Shown: positions 24,877 to 33,859, counted from the first letter of the stretch. The stretch: DNA of 36,776 bases from Gammaproteobacteria bacterium (GCA_022822625.1 JAJEAV010000016.1:1-36776); one strand, 5' to 3'. The notes: generated by a model not told the origin, from the sequence alone. Translations and numbers: made by a program.

Positions 24877-25067
24877 GATGTGCTCCTGATGGAAGTATGT
24901 TCATATGTATGAAAGAAGCCGAATAGGAACTCATTGGCTTCCAAAAGTCCGCAAGTTGACCATATAGGCAACTGCATGATTCGGAAGGCTTGCCCATTCT
25001 AGTTGCAATGGCAGATTATTCTCATCTGACAAGACCATTCTGTTTGACGATCAGCCACAAAACAAAA

Positions 25068-25391
25068 TTAAGGTTTGTTGCCGCCAAGGCAGGCGGGAGA
25101 GGCTGGATAATCGCCTCCCTTTTCAAACCATTCATCCGGCGTCATGGCATGGATTGACAAAGCATGCACCGGGCCGTCGATTTGACTCTTGAGAATATCG
25201 TTGACCATTCGGTGCCGGGCTACCAGACTTTGGTCGTTGAATCGATCAGAAACAACCACAATCTTGAAATGAGATTCCGATCCTTTCGGTACATTGTGCA
25301 TATCGCTCTCATTGAGCAACTCAAGATGCATGGGTTGCAATTCTTCCAGATTTGCCCGCATTGAAGCTTCAACAGGATGATTCGTTTCCAT
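25068..25391 (-). CDS. BolA family protein
   Basis: A 107-residue BolA/IbaG-fold protein. The class II KH-like signature is ESHFKIVVVSDRF followed by QSLVARHRMVNDIL, with the invariant histidine in ARHRMV and a downstream VHALSIHAMTPDEW that closes the domain. BolA proteins bind monothiol glutaredoxins and share a [2Fe-2S] cluster; some act as regulators of envelope and stress genes. The sequence FKIVVVSDRFND and the C-terminal TPDEWFEKGGDYPASPACLGG tail match gammaproteobacterial BolA rather than IbaG, but I leave the symbol open. It lies 113 nt from the DUF3108 gene on the same strand, so it may be the last member of the purMN transcript or stand alone. Confidence 0.92.
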   Translation of the reverse strand: METNHPVEASMRANLEELQPMHLELLNESDMHNVPKGSESHFKIVVVSDRFNDQSLVARHRMVNDILKSQIDGPVHALSIHAMTPDEWFEKGGDYPASPACLGGNKP

Positions 25392-25504
25392 AATCGGATA
25401 CTAGACGACTGAATTGAGTCAAATTATACCCGATGGAATCGGAAACGCTTCACCACAGGATGGCACTTTCCATCAAGAGGCAAGATGAACATGACGATCC
25501 GGAA

Positions 25505-26254
25505 TTATTCGTCAAGCGAATCCTTGAGCTCAAACACCGTATCCATGCCTCGTTTGGAACTCACGATTCGAAGCGGAATACGTCTTGTATCGTGTGTCAG
25601 CCAGACGCTGACCAGGCGTCCTGCCTCACCCGACTTTTTTCGGGTAACCTTCAAGGCATCATATTGCTTTCCCTGCATGGTGATCGTCTCTTCCTGAGGA
25701 GACTGATACTGATACAGACTGGACTTGTTGTGGCCCATAATCAACACCTCGGTTCCCGCAAGTGATGCAGTATCGGTCGTTGACATCACGATCGGAAAAT
25801 CCAGAGTATCAAAACCCACATCAACCGAAACGGATATGTCCTCTTGATCGGAATATTGGATAATTCCCCTCTCCCGGTCAATCACATAACTGGAAATAAT
25901 CTCCGAACTACCCGGCCTCCCTGCTTCTCCACTGACCAGAACCAGTTGTCCATGGTCCACATGGAATCGGTTCCGGATAATGTATTCGTCCACAAACAGC
26001 CGTGCCAGTGCATTGCTGATCCTGAGACTGGAGACAACCAGGACTGCATCCCCTTCACTGGAAACATTGACTTGCAGCTCTCCGATTGGAGTATCGTTTC
26101 CGTAAGTTATCGCATAGGTAAAGACCTTGCGCTCAAGGATGGACTGAAAGGCACTGTCATGCGATTCCCCGGAGAAAGCCCAGTTCGGCAACCCCACAAC
26201 CAGCAGCACGATCAGCAGGGTGAGGATATTTTTTCTGACGTGTTCTGGCGACAT
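25505..26254 (-). CDS. DUF3108 domain periplasmic protein
   Basis: A 249-residue exported protein. The N-terminus has a Sec signal: basic MSPEHVRKN, hydrophobic ILTLLIVLLVVGLPNW, and a probable cleavage after AFS. The mature part begins with FTYAITYGNDTPIGELQVNV and continues as repeated beta strands ending VWLTHDTRRIPLRIVSS, which is the DUF3108 pattern seen in gammaproteobacteria directly after purMN. The family is predicted to be a beta-barrel-like or lipocalin-like periplasmic protein of unknown role. It overlaps purN by 43 nt in another frame, so the three genes purM-purN-DUF3108 form a tight operon; this synteny is conserved and supports the gammaproteobacterial placement. Confidence 0.85.
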   Translation of the reverse strand: MSPEHVRKNILTLLIVLLVVGLPNWAFSGESHDSAFQSILERKVFTYAITYGNDTPIGELQVNVSSEGDAVLVVSSLRISNALARLFVDEYIIRNRFHVDHGQLVLVSGEAGRPGSSEIISSYVIDRERGIIQYSDQEDISVSVDVGFDTLDFPIVMSTTDTASLAGTEVLIMGHNKSSLYQYQSPQEETITMQGKQYDALKVTRKKSGEAGRLVSVWLTHDTRRIPLRIVSSKRGMDTVFELKDSLDE

Positions 26255-26844
26255 CTTGGGTTGTCGAAACTGATTTCACCCTCGATAAACTGCCTGATCG
26301 CTTCGGGATAGATGATGTGTTCCTGTTCAAGAACTCGACTGGCAAGCTCTTCGGCATCTTCCCCGGAACTGACCTGCACCCTACCTTGCATGATGACAGG
26401 CCCATCATCGAGTTTCGGAGTCACAAAATGAACGGTTGCACCATGCTCGGAGTCTCCGGCATCGACCACCCGTTGATGAGTATTGAGCCCTCGATAGGCA
26501 GGCAGTAACGATGGGTGAATATTCATGATCCGTTTTTCAAAGTGAGTGATAAATCGTTCACTCAATACCCGCATGAACCCTGCCAGCACAACCAATGCAG
26601 GTTTGTATTTCGACACCTTCTCGATCAAGGCGAGTTCCCATGCATCTCTTGATGCATGGTCAGATTGTCTGATCAGGACAGCATCAATACCGGCTGCTTG
26701 AGCGCGTACGAGAGCCATGGCATCAGGATTGTCACTAACCACCGCTGCGATCCTGGCCTTGATATATCCCAGGTCTACATGCCTGATAATCGACTGCAGG
26801 TTTGAACCATTGCCCGAGGCCAGAATAACAATGGATGGAAGCAT
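26212..26844 (-). CDS. purN: phosphoribosylglycinamide formyltransferase PurN
   Basis: PurN transfers a formyl group from 10-formyltetrahydrofolate to GAR in the third step of purine synthesis. The 210-residue protein begins SIVILASGNGSNLQSII, the GAR phosphate-binding loop, and contains catalytic N108 and H110 in IMNIHPSLLPAYRG and the aspartate of KLDDGPVIMQ (D146), equivalent to E. coli N106/H108/D144. LVVLAGFMRVLS forms the folate site. It begins 9 nt after the purM stop and overlaps the DUF3108 gene at its end. The C-terminal ~15 residues (RCRQNTSEKISSPC) extend slightly past the usual end because of that overlap. Confidence 0.97.
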   Translation of the reverse strand: MLPSIVILASGNGSNLQSIIRHVDLGYIKARIAAVVSDNPDAMALVRAQAAGIDAVLIRQSDHASRDAWELALIEKVSKYKPALVVLAGFMRVLSERFITHFEKRIMNIHPSLLPAYRGLNTHQRVVDAGDSEHGATVHFVTPKLDDGPVIMQGRVQVSSGEDAEELASRVLEQEHIIYPEAIRQFIEGEISFDNPRCRQNTSEKISSPC

Positions 26845-26853
26845 GAATGAAGA

Positions 26854-27909
26854 TCAGTCGGTAATTCGAAACGAACAATTATCCGATTCGACAACGTTGC
26901 CCAGGGCGATCGGTTTCTCTCCGGATTCAGTGAGAGAGGCCATGGCAACCGAAGCATCGTCCGGTCGGATACACACAACCATTCCGACTCCGCAGTTGAA
27001 CGTGCGCAACATCTCGTCAGACTCGATATTTCCAGTCTGTTGAATCCACTGGAACAGGTGAGGCATGCGCCATGCCGATTGTGAAATTTCCGCGCACAGG
27101 CCATCCGGTAGTGCTCTCGGGATATTTTCAATGATTCCTCCACCCGTGATATGCGCAATGGCCGTAACCCTGCATCGCTCGAGCAGGCTCAGAATGGACT
27201 GCACATAGATTCTGGTCGGTGCCATCAGCCTGTCGGCAATTGTCAACCCTTCCAGCGGCTGTGCCAGATTCACGGACCTCTCGTCAATCAATTTGCGAAT
27301 CAGGGAATACCCGTTTGAGTGTGGACCTGAAGACTCAAGGCCGATGATAACGTCTCCGGGCTGGACCTGCTCGGGATTGATGATGCGATGTTTTTCAACA
27401 ACCCCGACCGCAAAGCCGGCAAGGTCGTAATCGCCAATCCGATACATGCCCGGCATTTCCGCAGTTTCACCCCCGGCCAGGGTACATCCTGCGAGCTTGC
27501 ATCCCTCGACAATGCCTCGCACTACCTGCTCCGCGATCGACACATCCAACTTGCCAGTCGCGAAATAGTCCATGAAATACAGGGGTTCAGCACCTGAAGT
27601 CAGAATATCGTTAACACACATTGCAACCAGATCAATACCGATCGAATCATGACGATTCAACAGGCTCGCGAGTTTGAGCTTTGTACCAACGCCGTCTGTT
27701 CCGGAGACCAGTACCGGATTGGCATATCGATCCAGGGGTAGCTCAAACAAGGCACCGAATCCACCAATGCCCTGTATGACTTCCGGCCGGTTGGTCTCTC
27801 TGGCCAGAGGCTTGATGGTCTCTACAAGTTGCTGGCCGAGTTCAATGTCAACACCACTATCCCGATAATTCAGGGACCGGCCATGAAAACCATCAACATT
27901 TCGAGTCAT
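26854..27909 (-). CDS. purM: phosphoribosylformylglycinamidine cyclo-ligase PurM
   Basis: PurM closes FGAM to AIR with ATP in the fifth step of purine synthesis. The 351-residue length is standard. Diagnostic segments are [14 protein letters not shown] near the N-terminus, [16 protein letters not shown] (ATP-binding), [45 protein letters not shown], and [17 protein letters not shown] in the C-terminal domain. It leads a minus-strand operon with purN and the DUF3108 gene. A tataat-like box at 27977-27982, about 70 nt upstream, is a candidate promoter element. No PurR-type operator was recognised. Confidence 0.97.
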   Translation of the reverse strand: MTRNVDGFHGRSLNYRDSGVDIELGQQLVETIKPLARETNRPEVIQGIGGFGALFELPLDRYANPVLVSGTDGVGTKLKLASLLNRHDSIGIDLVAMCVNDILTSGAEPLYFMDYFATGKLDVSIAEQVVRGIVEGCKLAGCTLAGGETAEMPGMYRIGDYDLAGFAVGVVEKHRIINPEQVQPGDVIIGLESSGPHSNGYSLIRKLIDERSVNLAQPLEGLTIADRLMAPTRIYVQSILSLLERCRVTAIAHITGGGIIENIPRALPDGLCAEISQSAWRMPHLFQWIQQTGNIESDEMLRTFNCGVGMVVCIRPDDASVAMASLTESGEKPIALGNVVESDNCSFRITD

Positions 27910-27976
27910 GTAAAACCGGAAGCATCGCCTCGAATCGAGCGAACTGGAGACGTGGAAAAAGGATGTGCATGGAATG

Positions 27977-27984
27977 ATTATAAT
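27977..27984. promoter_or_regulatory. overlapping divergent -10 boxes between purM and the pgsA-like gene
   Basis: attataat contains TATAAT read rightward (27979-27984) and TATAAT read leftward (27977-27982), so it could serve purM (start at 27909) and the pgsA-like gene (start at 28163). The -35 regions are poor: on the minus strand the best hexamer at 17-nt spacing is ctttca. It is therefore only a candidate. Confidence 0.35.
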
Positions 27985-28162
27985 ATAATTTGCACTGATT
28001 GAAAGGCGATCGTGTTGGCGAGAGCTCCGGCCTGAAAGACCAGTACTTTCTCACCATGGCCTTTCCATTGAGACTCATTGCAACGGTTCAGAATCATTCG
28101 TCAATCGTATTTGCCAGAACCCCGCTTGAGAAGACCGGGACCAACCTGACCAAGTAGGAACA

Positions 28163-28714
28163 ATGCTGTTTGCCCAGATACCGAATCTTCTTACCTTGCT
28201 TCGTATTCTCGCCTGCCCGGTACTGATTCTGCTGTTGTACGAAAGACAGTATGAAGCTGCGCTCTGGATTTTTCTCATTGCTGGAATTACCGATGGGCTG
28301 GATGGATTCATCGCGAAACGTTTCGATTGTGTAACGCCGTTCGGGTCCATGCTGGATCCGATTGCCGACAAGTTGCTGATCGCGAGTGCATACACCATGC
28401 TGGCACTGCTGGGCGATGTTCCTTTCTGGCTGCTGGTGGCAGTGATGTTTCGGGATATCGTGATTATTGCGGGCTATCTGATTCTGGTGAATATGGAGCG
28501 TGATGTACCGATGAATCCGAGTTATACAAGCAAGCTGAATACTTTCATGCAGATTTGCCTGGTGGTCGCCGTACTGATTCAGCAGTCAGGGCTATTGACG
28601 GTCTCTCCCTTGATTGTCGTTTTGATTGCAGGCGTCCTGGTAACCACGGTGATCAGTGGCATCCAGTATGTCTGGTACTGGGCGATCCGTTATGACATGG
28701 AAACCGATACATGA
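28163..28714 (+). CDS. CDP-alcohol phosphatidyltransferase (PgsA-like)
   Basis: A 183-residue inner-membrane enzyme of the CDP-alcohol phosphotransferase family, with about six hydrophobic helices. The family motif DG-x2-AR-x8-G-x3-D-x3-D is read as D44, D47 (DGLDG), AK in place of AR, G61, D65 and D69 (FGSMLDPIADK). NLLTLLRILACPVLILLL at the N-terminus is typical of phosphatidylglycerophosphate synthase. In gammaproteobacteria a second PgsA-like copy beside hda is common, so it may be either the main enzyme or a paralogue of different alcohol specificity; the symbol is left open. Its stop overlaps the hda start (ATGA). Confidence 0.9.
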   Translation: MLFAQIPNLLTLLRILACPVLILLLYERQYEAALWIFLIAGITDGLDGFIAKRFDCVTPFGSMLDPIADKLLIASAYTMLALLGDVPFWLLVAVMFRDIVIIAGYLILVNMERDVPMNPSYTSKLNTFMQICLVVAVLIQQSGLLTVSPLIVVLIAGVLVTTVISGIQYVWYWAIRYDMETDT

Positions 28715-29403
28715 ATCGACAAATCGTAATTCCCATGCACGAGATGGGCATTTTCTCCCTTGATAATTTTGCAGGACTTGCAAACCAAGTGTTGATTGCT
28801 GAACTAAGGAGGTTTGTTTCAGGAGCCAGACAATCCAGGGTGATGTATGTCTGGGGCCAGTCCGGTGCCGGAAAAACCCATTTACTGCATGCCTGCTCTG
28901 TCGCAAACCAGCACTTGGGCCGGACCAGTATTTACTGCTCGCTGGAGGGAACAGGCAGTGAAGACAATATCGCTGGAATATCCGATCCCGATTCGCTGGT
29001 CTGCATTGATGATCTCGACAGTATTGAACTGGGTGGAGACATGCAGGAACTGCTGTTTCATGCCTGTCAGTTACTGCAGGCGGGGAAAGGCCGTCTACTG
29101 GTATCGGGCAACTGCCGACTAACGGAAATCGGCCTTGCTCTTGAGGACCTGGAATCAAGACTCTATAGCGGTGGGATGTTCCAGATACATCCGTTAAGCG
29201 ATGAAGAGAAAAAAGATGCGTTGCGGTCTCGTGCCATACAGAAGGGGTTTGTAATCGATGAGCCCGTGATCAACCATATCCTGATCAATTACAGTCGGCA
29301 AGTCGGTGACTTGTTTGACCTTCTTGATCGCCTTGGAAGCGAGTCACTGAGACACCGCCGCAAGATTACTGTGCCATTTGTCCGGAAGCTGATCAGTCGG
29401 TAG
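28711..29403 (+). CDS. hda: DnaA regulatory inactivator Hda
   Basis: Hda is an AAA+ DnaA homologue that, with the DNA-loaded beta clamp, stimulates ATP hydrolysis by DnaA to prevent re-initiation. The 230-residue protein has the N-terminal clamp-binding segment RQIVIPM (a QL-x-LP-type motif, degenerate here), the line FSLDNFAG, Walker A GQSGAGKT at 49-56, Walker B VCIDDLDSI, and the sensor and arginine regions LLVSGNCRLTE and LEDLESRLYSGGMFQI. The C-terminal lid resembles DnaA domain III, without the DnaA DNA-binding domain. Coupling to a pgsA-like gene and nearness to purMN are typical gammaproteobacterial synteny. It is convergent with wrbA, with only 5 nt between stops. Confidence 0.92.
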   Translation: MNRQIVIPMHEMGIFSLDNFAGLANQVLIAELRRFVSGARQSRVMYVWGQSGAGKTHLLHACSVANQHLGRTSIYCSLEGTGSEDNIAGISDPDSLVCIDDLDSIELGGDMQELLFHACQLLQAGKGRLLVSGNCRLTEIGLALEDLESRLYSGGMFQIHPLSDEEKKDALRSRAIQKGFVIDEPVINHILINYSRQVGDLFDLLDRLGSESLRHRRKITVPFVRKLISR

Positions 29404-29408
29404 TTCTG

Positions 29409-30011
29409 TCACAGAGCCTGTTTTGCAATCAATCTGGCACAGTTTGCCACTCTGCGCCCCAGAACCCTGGCAGCTGTCTTCTCGTCATTGTCGATGGGGT
29501 TAATGCTGTCCGGCCCGCCAACATGACTTGCCCCATAAGGTGTACCACCGGTGCCTGTCCCGCCAATCGGGGTATTGGGGTAGGGGATCCCAACCATGAT
29601 CATGCCATGGTGAATCAGGGGCAACATCATGGACAGCAATGTGCTTTCCTGACCGCCGTGCATACTTGATGATGAAGTAAAGACACCAGCCGGTTTATCG
29701 ACAAGTGTGCCAGCCAGCCATTCGGATGCGGCTTGATCAAAAAAGTACTTGAGGGGTGAGGCGATCGTCCCAAACCGGGTGGGGCTTCCAAGCACCAGTC
29801 CCGAACAGTTAACCAGATCCTGTGCTGATGCATAAATATCGCCTTGCTCGGGGACCGCAGGCTCAGTTGCTTCGCACACGCTGGATACGGGAGGCACGGT
29901 CCTGAAAACCGCCTCACAGTCCTCGATGGTCTCGATTCCATATCCGACTTCCTTTGCAAGCGAGCAGACAGATCCGTGTCTACTGTAATAAAGCACCAGA
30001 ATTTTTTGCAT
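29409..30011 (-). CDS. wrbA: NAD(P)H:quinone oxidoreductase WrbA
   Basis: WrbA is a tetrameric FMN protein that reduces quinones by two electrons, protecting against redox cycling. From the start at 30011 it is 200 residues: MQKILVLYYSRHGSVCSLAKE provides the FMN phosphate loop, GSPTRFGTIASPLKYFFDQ the second flavin contact, and SSSSMHGGQESTLLSM followed by NTPIGGTGTGGTPYGASH the WrbA-specific insert. An open frame extends 26 codons upstream, but those residues are not family-like. No obvious partner gene; it is convergent with hda and lies downstream of argF on the same strand. Confidence 0.95.
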   Translation of the reverse strand: MQKILVLYYSRHGSVCSLAKEVGYGIETIEDCEAVFRTVPPVSSVCEATEPAVPEQGDIYASAQDLVNCSGLVLGSPTRFGTIASPLKYFFDQAASEWLAGTLVDKPAGVFTSSSSMHGGQESTLLSMMLPLIHHGMIMVGIPYPNTPIGGTGTGGTPYGASHVGGPDSINPIDNDEKTAARVLGRRVANCARLIAKQAL

Positions 30012-30101
30012 GGCCGAGTGAGTTATCTTGAGGGAATATGGGTTTGACGGGAATTCCGTATCAATGCAGTCAGGCGAAACGACCTGCATGCTGGCTGGTG
30101 A

Positions 30102-30207
30102 TTTATATCCAGCAGGAATTCCATCAGCGCTTTTTGAGCCACCCTAGTCAGCGACGAGGAGGAGGGACAAGTTTTATATCCAGCAGGAATTCCATCAGCG
30201 CTTTTTG
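30102..30207. repeat. 35-bp direct repeat duplicating the 3' end of argF
   Basis: tttatatccagcaggaattc plus the next 15 bases occur identically at 30102-30136 and 30173-30207, a 71-bp offset. The right copy codes for the last helix of argF (KALMEFLLDIK); the left copy lies 12 nt past the argF stop and encodes nothing in use. A 36-bp unrelated spacer separates them. It looks like a partial duplication or a relic of an exchanged argF end. Confidence 0.9.
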
Positions 30208-31077
30208 GGCATGGAGGCGATTCTCGGCTTCGGCAAATACCACGCTTTGCGCTCCATCAATGACTTCAGCTGTGACTTCCTGCCCCCGGTATGCAGGCAG
30301 GCAATGCATAAACAGTGCATCCTTGCGTGCACGCCGCATGAGTTTCGAGTCAACACAATACGGCTTGAACACATTGTTTCTCTCTGACCACTCATTTTCC
30401 TGTCCCATGCTTGCCCAGGTATCCGTAATGACCACTTCTGCATTTTTCACGGCTTCAAAGGGATCGTCAGTAATAAACACGTTCGGTCGACATTGATCGT
30501 GCAACGCCTGATTCGGCCTGAATCCCGGCGGAGTCGCGATATTTAGTCGAAAGTCAAGAATACGGGCAGCAGTCATCCATGAATGACAGACATTATTGCC
30601 ATCGCCAATCCATGCAACTGTGGTACCGGTGATATCTCCGCGATATTGAATGTAGGTCTGCAAGTCTGCAAGCAATTGGCAGGGGTGGTTAAAGTCAGTC
30701 AATCCATTGATTACTGGCACCAGTGCCGAATTGGCCATCTCTTCAATTCGCTCATGTGCACTGGTTCGCATAATAATCAAATCTGCCATGCGCGAGATTA
30801 CCTGAGCAGTGTCGCCAATGGACTCCCCACGCGACAGATGAGACTCAGCAGGGCCCATGAATACGGCATGGCCACCGAGTTGGGCAATACCGGACTCAAA
30901 GGAGATACGTGTTCGTGTGGAATTTTTCTCGAATACCAGTACAGCGACTTTCCCCTGCATAACGTTGCATGTCCTATTGGCCCGTAGATCGGCCTTGAGA
31001 GTCATGGCGCGATCAATAATCATCATCAGCTCTGGAGCTGACAGGTCACTCAAACACAGGAAATGTTGTACACTCAT
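30148..31077 (-). CDS. argF: ornithine carbamoyltransferase
   Basis: ArgF joins ornithine and carbamoyl phosphate to give citrulline. The 309-residue protein has the carbamoyl-phosphate site STRTR (53-57, in FEKNSTRTRISFE), the ornithine/phosphate motif HPCQLLADLQT, and the C-terminal MHCLPAYRGQEVT loop with the active cysteine. The start MSVQHFLCLSDLSAPEL is typical. The C-terminus LDIKLVPPPRR runs past the usual end, and its last coding bases are repeated downstream of the stop. It is divergent from argG across a 174-nt region rich in inverted repeats, so the two urea-cycle-type steps are probably co-regulated. Confidence 0.96.
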   Translation of the reverse strand: MSVQHFLCLSDLSAPELMMIIDRAMTLKADLRANRTCNVMQGKVAVLVFEKNSTRTRISFESGIAQLGGHAVFMGPAESHLSRGESIGDTAQVISRMADLIIMRTSAHERIEEMANSALVPVINGLTDFNHPCQLLADLQTYIQYRGDITGTTVAWIGDGNNVCHSWMTAARILDFRLNIATPPGFRPNQALHDQCRPNVFITDDPFEAVKNAEVVITDTWASMGQENEWSERNNVFKPYCVDSKLMRRARKDALFMHCLPAYRGQEVTAEVIDGAQSVVFAEAENRLHAQKALMEFLLDIKLVPPPRR

Positions 31078-31082
31078 GGGAT

Positions 31083-31131
31083 AGAATCAATTCTGCCGGT
31101 TTGCAAACCCCTATCGACAATTTTCGATAGG
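31083..31131. promoter_or_regulatory. cluster of inverted repeats in the argF-argG divergent promoter region
   Basis: Three dyads lie together before argF: AGAAT-ca-ATTCT (31083-31094), the perfect 12-bp palindrome GGTTTGCAAACC (31098-31109), and CCTATCG-acaatttt-CGATAGG (31110-31131). A fourth, GGTTTC-ctgcaa-GAAACC, is at 31154-31171 nearer argG and echoes the second. The first resembles an ArgR half-site pair (TGAAT...ATTCA), but spacing and bases differ from the consensus. Control of arginine synthesis by one of these is likely; the regulator is not identified. Confidence 0.5.
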
Positions 31132-31251
31132 TAATGGGCATGTAAAAGGGGCGGGTTTCCTGCAAGAAACCGGCACAGCAAAGAATCGGGGTATTTTCGA
31201 GAATCCATAAAAACGAGATAATAGTATATTTTAAGTCAACTGAAACCGATT

Positions 31252-32484
31252 ATGGAAAATTCAAAGATCAACAAGGTGGTTCTTGCCTATTCCGGAGGAC
31301 TGGATACGTCGATTATCCTGAAATGGCTACAGGATGCATACGGTTGCGATGTGGTGACCTTCACGGCCGATATCGGTCAGGGCGAGGATCTCGAACCCGC
31401 CAGGGAACGGGCAAGGAAATTCGGGATCAGGGAAATTGTCGTCGAGGACTTGCGCGAAGAATTTGTTGCAGATTTCGTGTTTCCCATGTTGCGCGCGAAT
31501 GCAGTATACGAAGGCGAATACATGCTGGGTACAGCCATAGCCAGGCCCCTGATTGCAAAGTACCTCGTACAAACGGCAAAACAGACGGGTGCTGATGCGA
31601 TTGCACATGGAGCGACTGGCAAGGGAAACGACCAGGTCCGTTTCGAGCTCTCTGCCTATGCACTGGCGCCGGAAATCGGGATTATTGCACCATGGCGTGA
31701 ATGGGACCTCACATCACGGGAAAAACTGTTGCAGTATGCCGAGCGTCATGGAATCCATGTCGAGAAGAAATCCGATGGAGGGTCGCCCTATTCAACCGAT
31801 GCCAACATGCTGCACATTTCGCATGAAGGCAATGAACTGGAGAATCCGTGGAATGCCCCCGACGATCAAGCCTGGGCATGGACGGTATCTCCCATGGATG
31901 CACCGGATAGGCCGGAAGAAATCGTGCTTGAATTTTGTGCTGGTGATCCGGTCAGCGTAGATGGACAAGGCATGAATCCGGCACAAATGCTGCAATGGTT
32001 GAATGAAATCGGTTCCAGACACGGAATCGGTAGAGCCGATATCGTTGAAAACAGATATGTCGGAATGAAAAACCGTGGATGCTATGAAACCCCGGGCGGC
32101 ACCATTATACACAAGGCACACCGAGCCATGGAGTCGTTAACCCTGGATCGGGAGGTTGCGCATCTGAAAGACGAACTGATGCCTCGTTATGCAAGCCTGA
32201 TCTACTATGGATACTGGTATTCTCCGGAGCGGCAGATGATTCAGGCCATGATTGATGCTTCACAAGTGCATGTAAACGGTGAAGTGCGGCTGCGACTTTA
32301 CAAGGGCAATGTTGACGTGCTGGCCCGAAGATCTCATACTGATTCACTGTTTGACGAGAAAATTGTCACTTTCGAAGAAGATGCCGGAGCCTATGATCAG
32401 GCCGATGCCACCGGATTCATCAGGCTTAATGCATTGCGTCTCAAACTGGCCGCAAACCGGCTCAAGCAGTCTTATCCGTTGTAA
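31252..32484 (+). CDS. argG: argininosuccinate synthase
   Basis: ArgG condenses citrulline and aspartate with ATP, the step after ArgF. The N-terminal [19 protein letters not shown] holds the PP-loop at residues 12-20 (AYSGGLDTS). Further hallmarks are [54 protein letters not shown], and [15 protein letters not shown] for aspartate and citrulline binding. At 410 residues it is the standard type I enzyme. It is divergent from argF. argH is not in the window. The next gene starts only about 8 nt after its stop and is therefore probably co-transcribed. Confidence 0.97.
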   Translation: MENSKINKVVLAYSGGLDTSIILKWLQDAYGCDVVTFTADIGQGEDLEPARERARKFGIREIVVEDLREEFVADFVFPMLRANAVYEGEYMLGTAIARPLIAKYLVQTAKQTGADAIAHGATGKGNDQVRFELSAYALAPEIGIIAPWREWDLTSREKLLQYAERHGIHVEKKSDGGSPYSTDANMLHISHEGNELENPWNAPDDQAWAWTVSPMDAPDRPEEIVLEFCAGDPVSVDGQGMNPAQMLQWLNEIGSRHGIGRADIVENRYVGMKNRGCYETPGGTIIHKAHRAMESLTLDREVAHLKDELMPRYASLIYYGYWYSPERQMIQAMIDASQVHVNGEVRLRLYKGNVDVLARRSHTDSLFDEKIVTFEEDAGAYDQADATGFIRLNALRLKLAANRLKQSYPL

Positions 32485-32491
32485 AGCACCA

Positions 32492-33187
32492 TTGATATCA
32501 ATTGTAGTACCCCTCTATAACGAGGGTGAAGCTCCCCGCCAATTGATCAGGCATCTCGATGAGACTGAAGGTCTGGAAGAGGCGATACTGGTAGATGCCA
32601 GTGATGAGCTGGTTTCCAGAGAAATAATCGGCAAACTGTCGATGAGTTGTCCAAACAGCATCACCATCATTGAAAATGCAGCTCGCGGTCGGGCACTGCA
32701 GATGAATCTTGGCGCCTCTCGGGCCACTGGCAGTACTTTGCTGTTCCTGCATTGTGATAGTCGACTTCCCCAAAATGCATTATCAAGAGTTGGGGAGGTT
32801 ATCGAGTCGGGACAGTGCTGGGGTCGATTCGATATCCGGCTGGATAGTAGGGGAGTGCTGTTGCGAATTATTGAAACCATGATCAACCTGCGTTCCAGAT
32901 GTCGGCAAATTGCTACGGGTGATCAGTGCATTTTTGTCAAGTCGACATTATTTCGTGAAGTGGGTGGCTATCCAGAGGTCGCCTTGATGGAAGACATCGG
33001 CCTGTCGAAAATACTCAAACAGTACGCCAGACCATGTCTGATCTCCTTGCCGGTACTCACTTCGGCGAGACGCTGGCGAAATCGCGGTGTCATTTTTACC
33101 GTGCTTCTGATGTGGAGGCTCCGATTTCTGTACTGGTGTGGTGTTTCACCAAGTAGACTCAATCGCTTGTATGGAGATGAACGGTAA
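32492..33187 (+). CDS. TIGR04283-type GT2 glycosyltransferase
   Basis: About 231 residues from a TTG start at 32492, 8 nt after argG. All in-frame ATGs lie inside argG and would add non-family residues, so the rare TTG start is preferred; the ribosome-binding site is poor. The family signature is complete: ISIVVPLYNEG, the metal site in LFLHCDSRLP (an altered DXD), GRFDIRLDSRG, ATGDQCIFVKSTLFREVGGYP and LMEDIGLSKIL. This is the rSAM/selenodomain-associated transferase 2 family, often found with the transferase 1 family, which is the next gene here and overlaps it. Substrate unknown; links to arsenosugar-type clusters are known for the family, but no arsS or arsM is in this window. Confidence 0.82.
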   Translation: MISIVVPLYNEGEAPRQLIRHLDETEGLEEAILVDASDELVSREIIGKLSMSCPNSITIIENAARGRALQMNLGASRATGSTLLFLHCDSRLPQNALSRVGEVIESGQCWGRFDIRLDSRGVLLRIIETMINLRSRCRQIATGDQCIFVKSTLFREVGGYPEVALMEDIGLSKILKQYARPCLISLPVLTSARRWRNRGVIFTVLLMWRLRFLYWCGVSPSRLNRLYGDER

Positions 33188-33815
33188 AGAGCCGATACCG
33201 ATTTACCTGTTTGCAAAAGCACCGGAACCCCATCAGGTGAAGACACGCATGCAGCCTTCGCTCTCTGCCCAGCGCTCGGCAGAGCTTGCGACCATGATGC
33301 TTGAGGATACCATGAGCAAGGTAAGCAGGCATTGGGCGGGAGATCGGATTCTTGCAGCCGCACCGGATATCGATCACCCAGTCTTGCAGACTCTGGCCGC
33401 CCGCTATCAGTTTCGACTGAAAGCCCAGGTTGAGGGTGATCTGGGAGTCAGGATGTGGCACGTGCTGGAACAGGGTATAGTCCGCTCCGGCGGCGCCACG
33501 GTTCTGGGCTCGGATATCCCGCATATTCCCGGCCATGTAATTGGCGGCACGTATCAGCACGTTTGCAAGGGTAAAAGCGTGGTTGGACCGGCGCTGGATG
33601 GTGGATTTTATCTGTTGGGGCTTGCCGTCCTGGCCAAGGGAATATTTGCAGACATCAAGTGGAGTACCGGATCGGTATGCGATGCCCTGAAAGGAAACGC
33701 AAAATCCAGCGATATTCTGCTTGCCGAACATCCTATACTCAGGGATATTGATAATATCGAAGATCTGAGGTGGTTGGCAAGTCAGGATGCCAGATACCGG
33801 AAATTCCTGACCTGA
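33171..33815 (+). CDS. TIGR04282-type CofC-like nucleotidyl/glycosyl transferase
   Basis: About 214 residues starting at 33171 (atg gag atg aac ggt) or two codons later; it overlaps the preceding gene by 17 nt. The fold is that of CofC-type nucleotidyltransferases: IYLFAKAPEPHQVKTRMQP (nucleotide-binding lysine and arginine), GDLGVRMWHVLE, VLGSDIPHIPGHVI (metal aspartate), VGPALDGGFYLLGL and IKWSTGSVCDAL. This matches the rSAM/selenodomain-associated transferase 1 family, usually paired with transferase 2 as here. The pair may make a nucleotide-activated sugar and transfer it. The third gene, an acyltransferase, hints at a lipid product. Confidence 0.85.
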   Translation: MEMNGKEPIPIYLFAKAPEPHQVKTRMQPSLSAQRSAELATMMLEDTMSKVSRHWAGDRILAAAPDIDHPVLQTLAARYQFRLKAQVEGDLGVRMWHVLEQGIVRSGGATVLGSDIPHIPGHVIGGTYQHVCKGKSVVGPALDGGFYLLGLAVLAKGIFADIKWSTGSVCDALKGNAKSSDILLAEHPILRDIDNIEDLRWLASQDARYRKFLT

Positions 33816-33859
33816 AAATCAAGAAACTCGCATTACCGGGGATTCCCCGAATATTCCAG

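Noticed and set aside
28592..29158. 188-codon minus-strand frame opposite hda
   Set aside because: It lies antisense to the Walker A and B coding region of hda and has Pro/His/Arg-rich composition typical of shadow frames.
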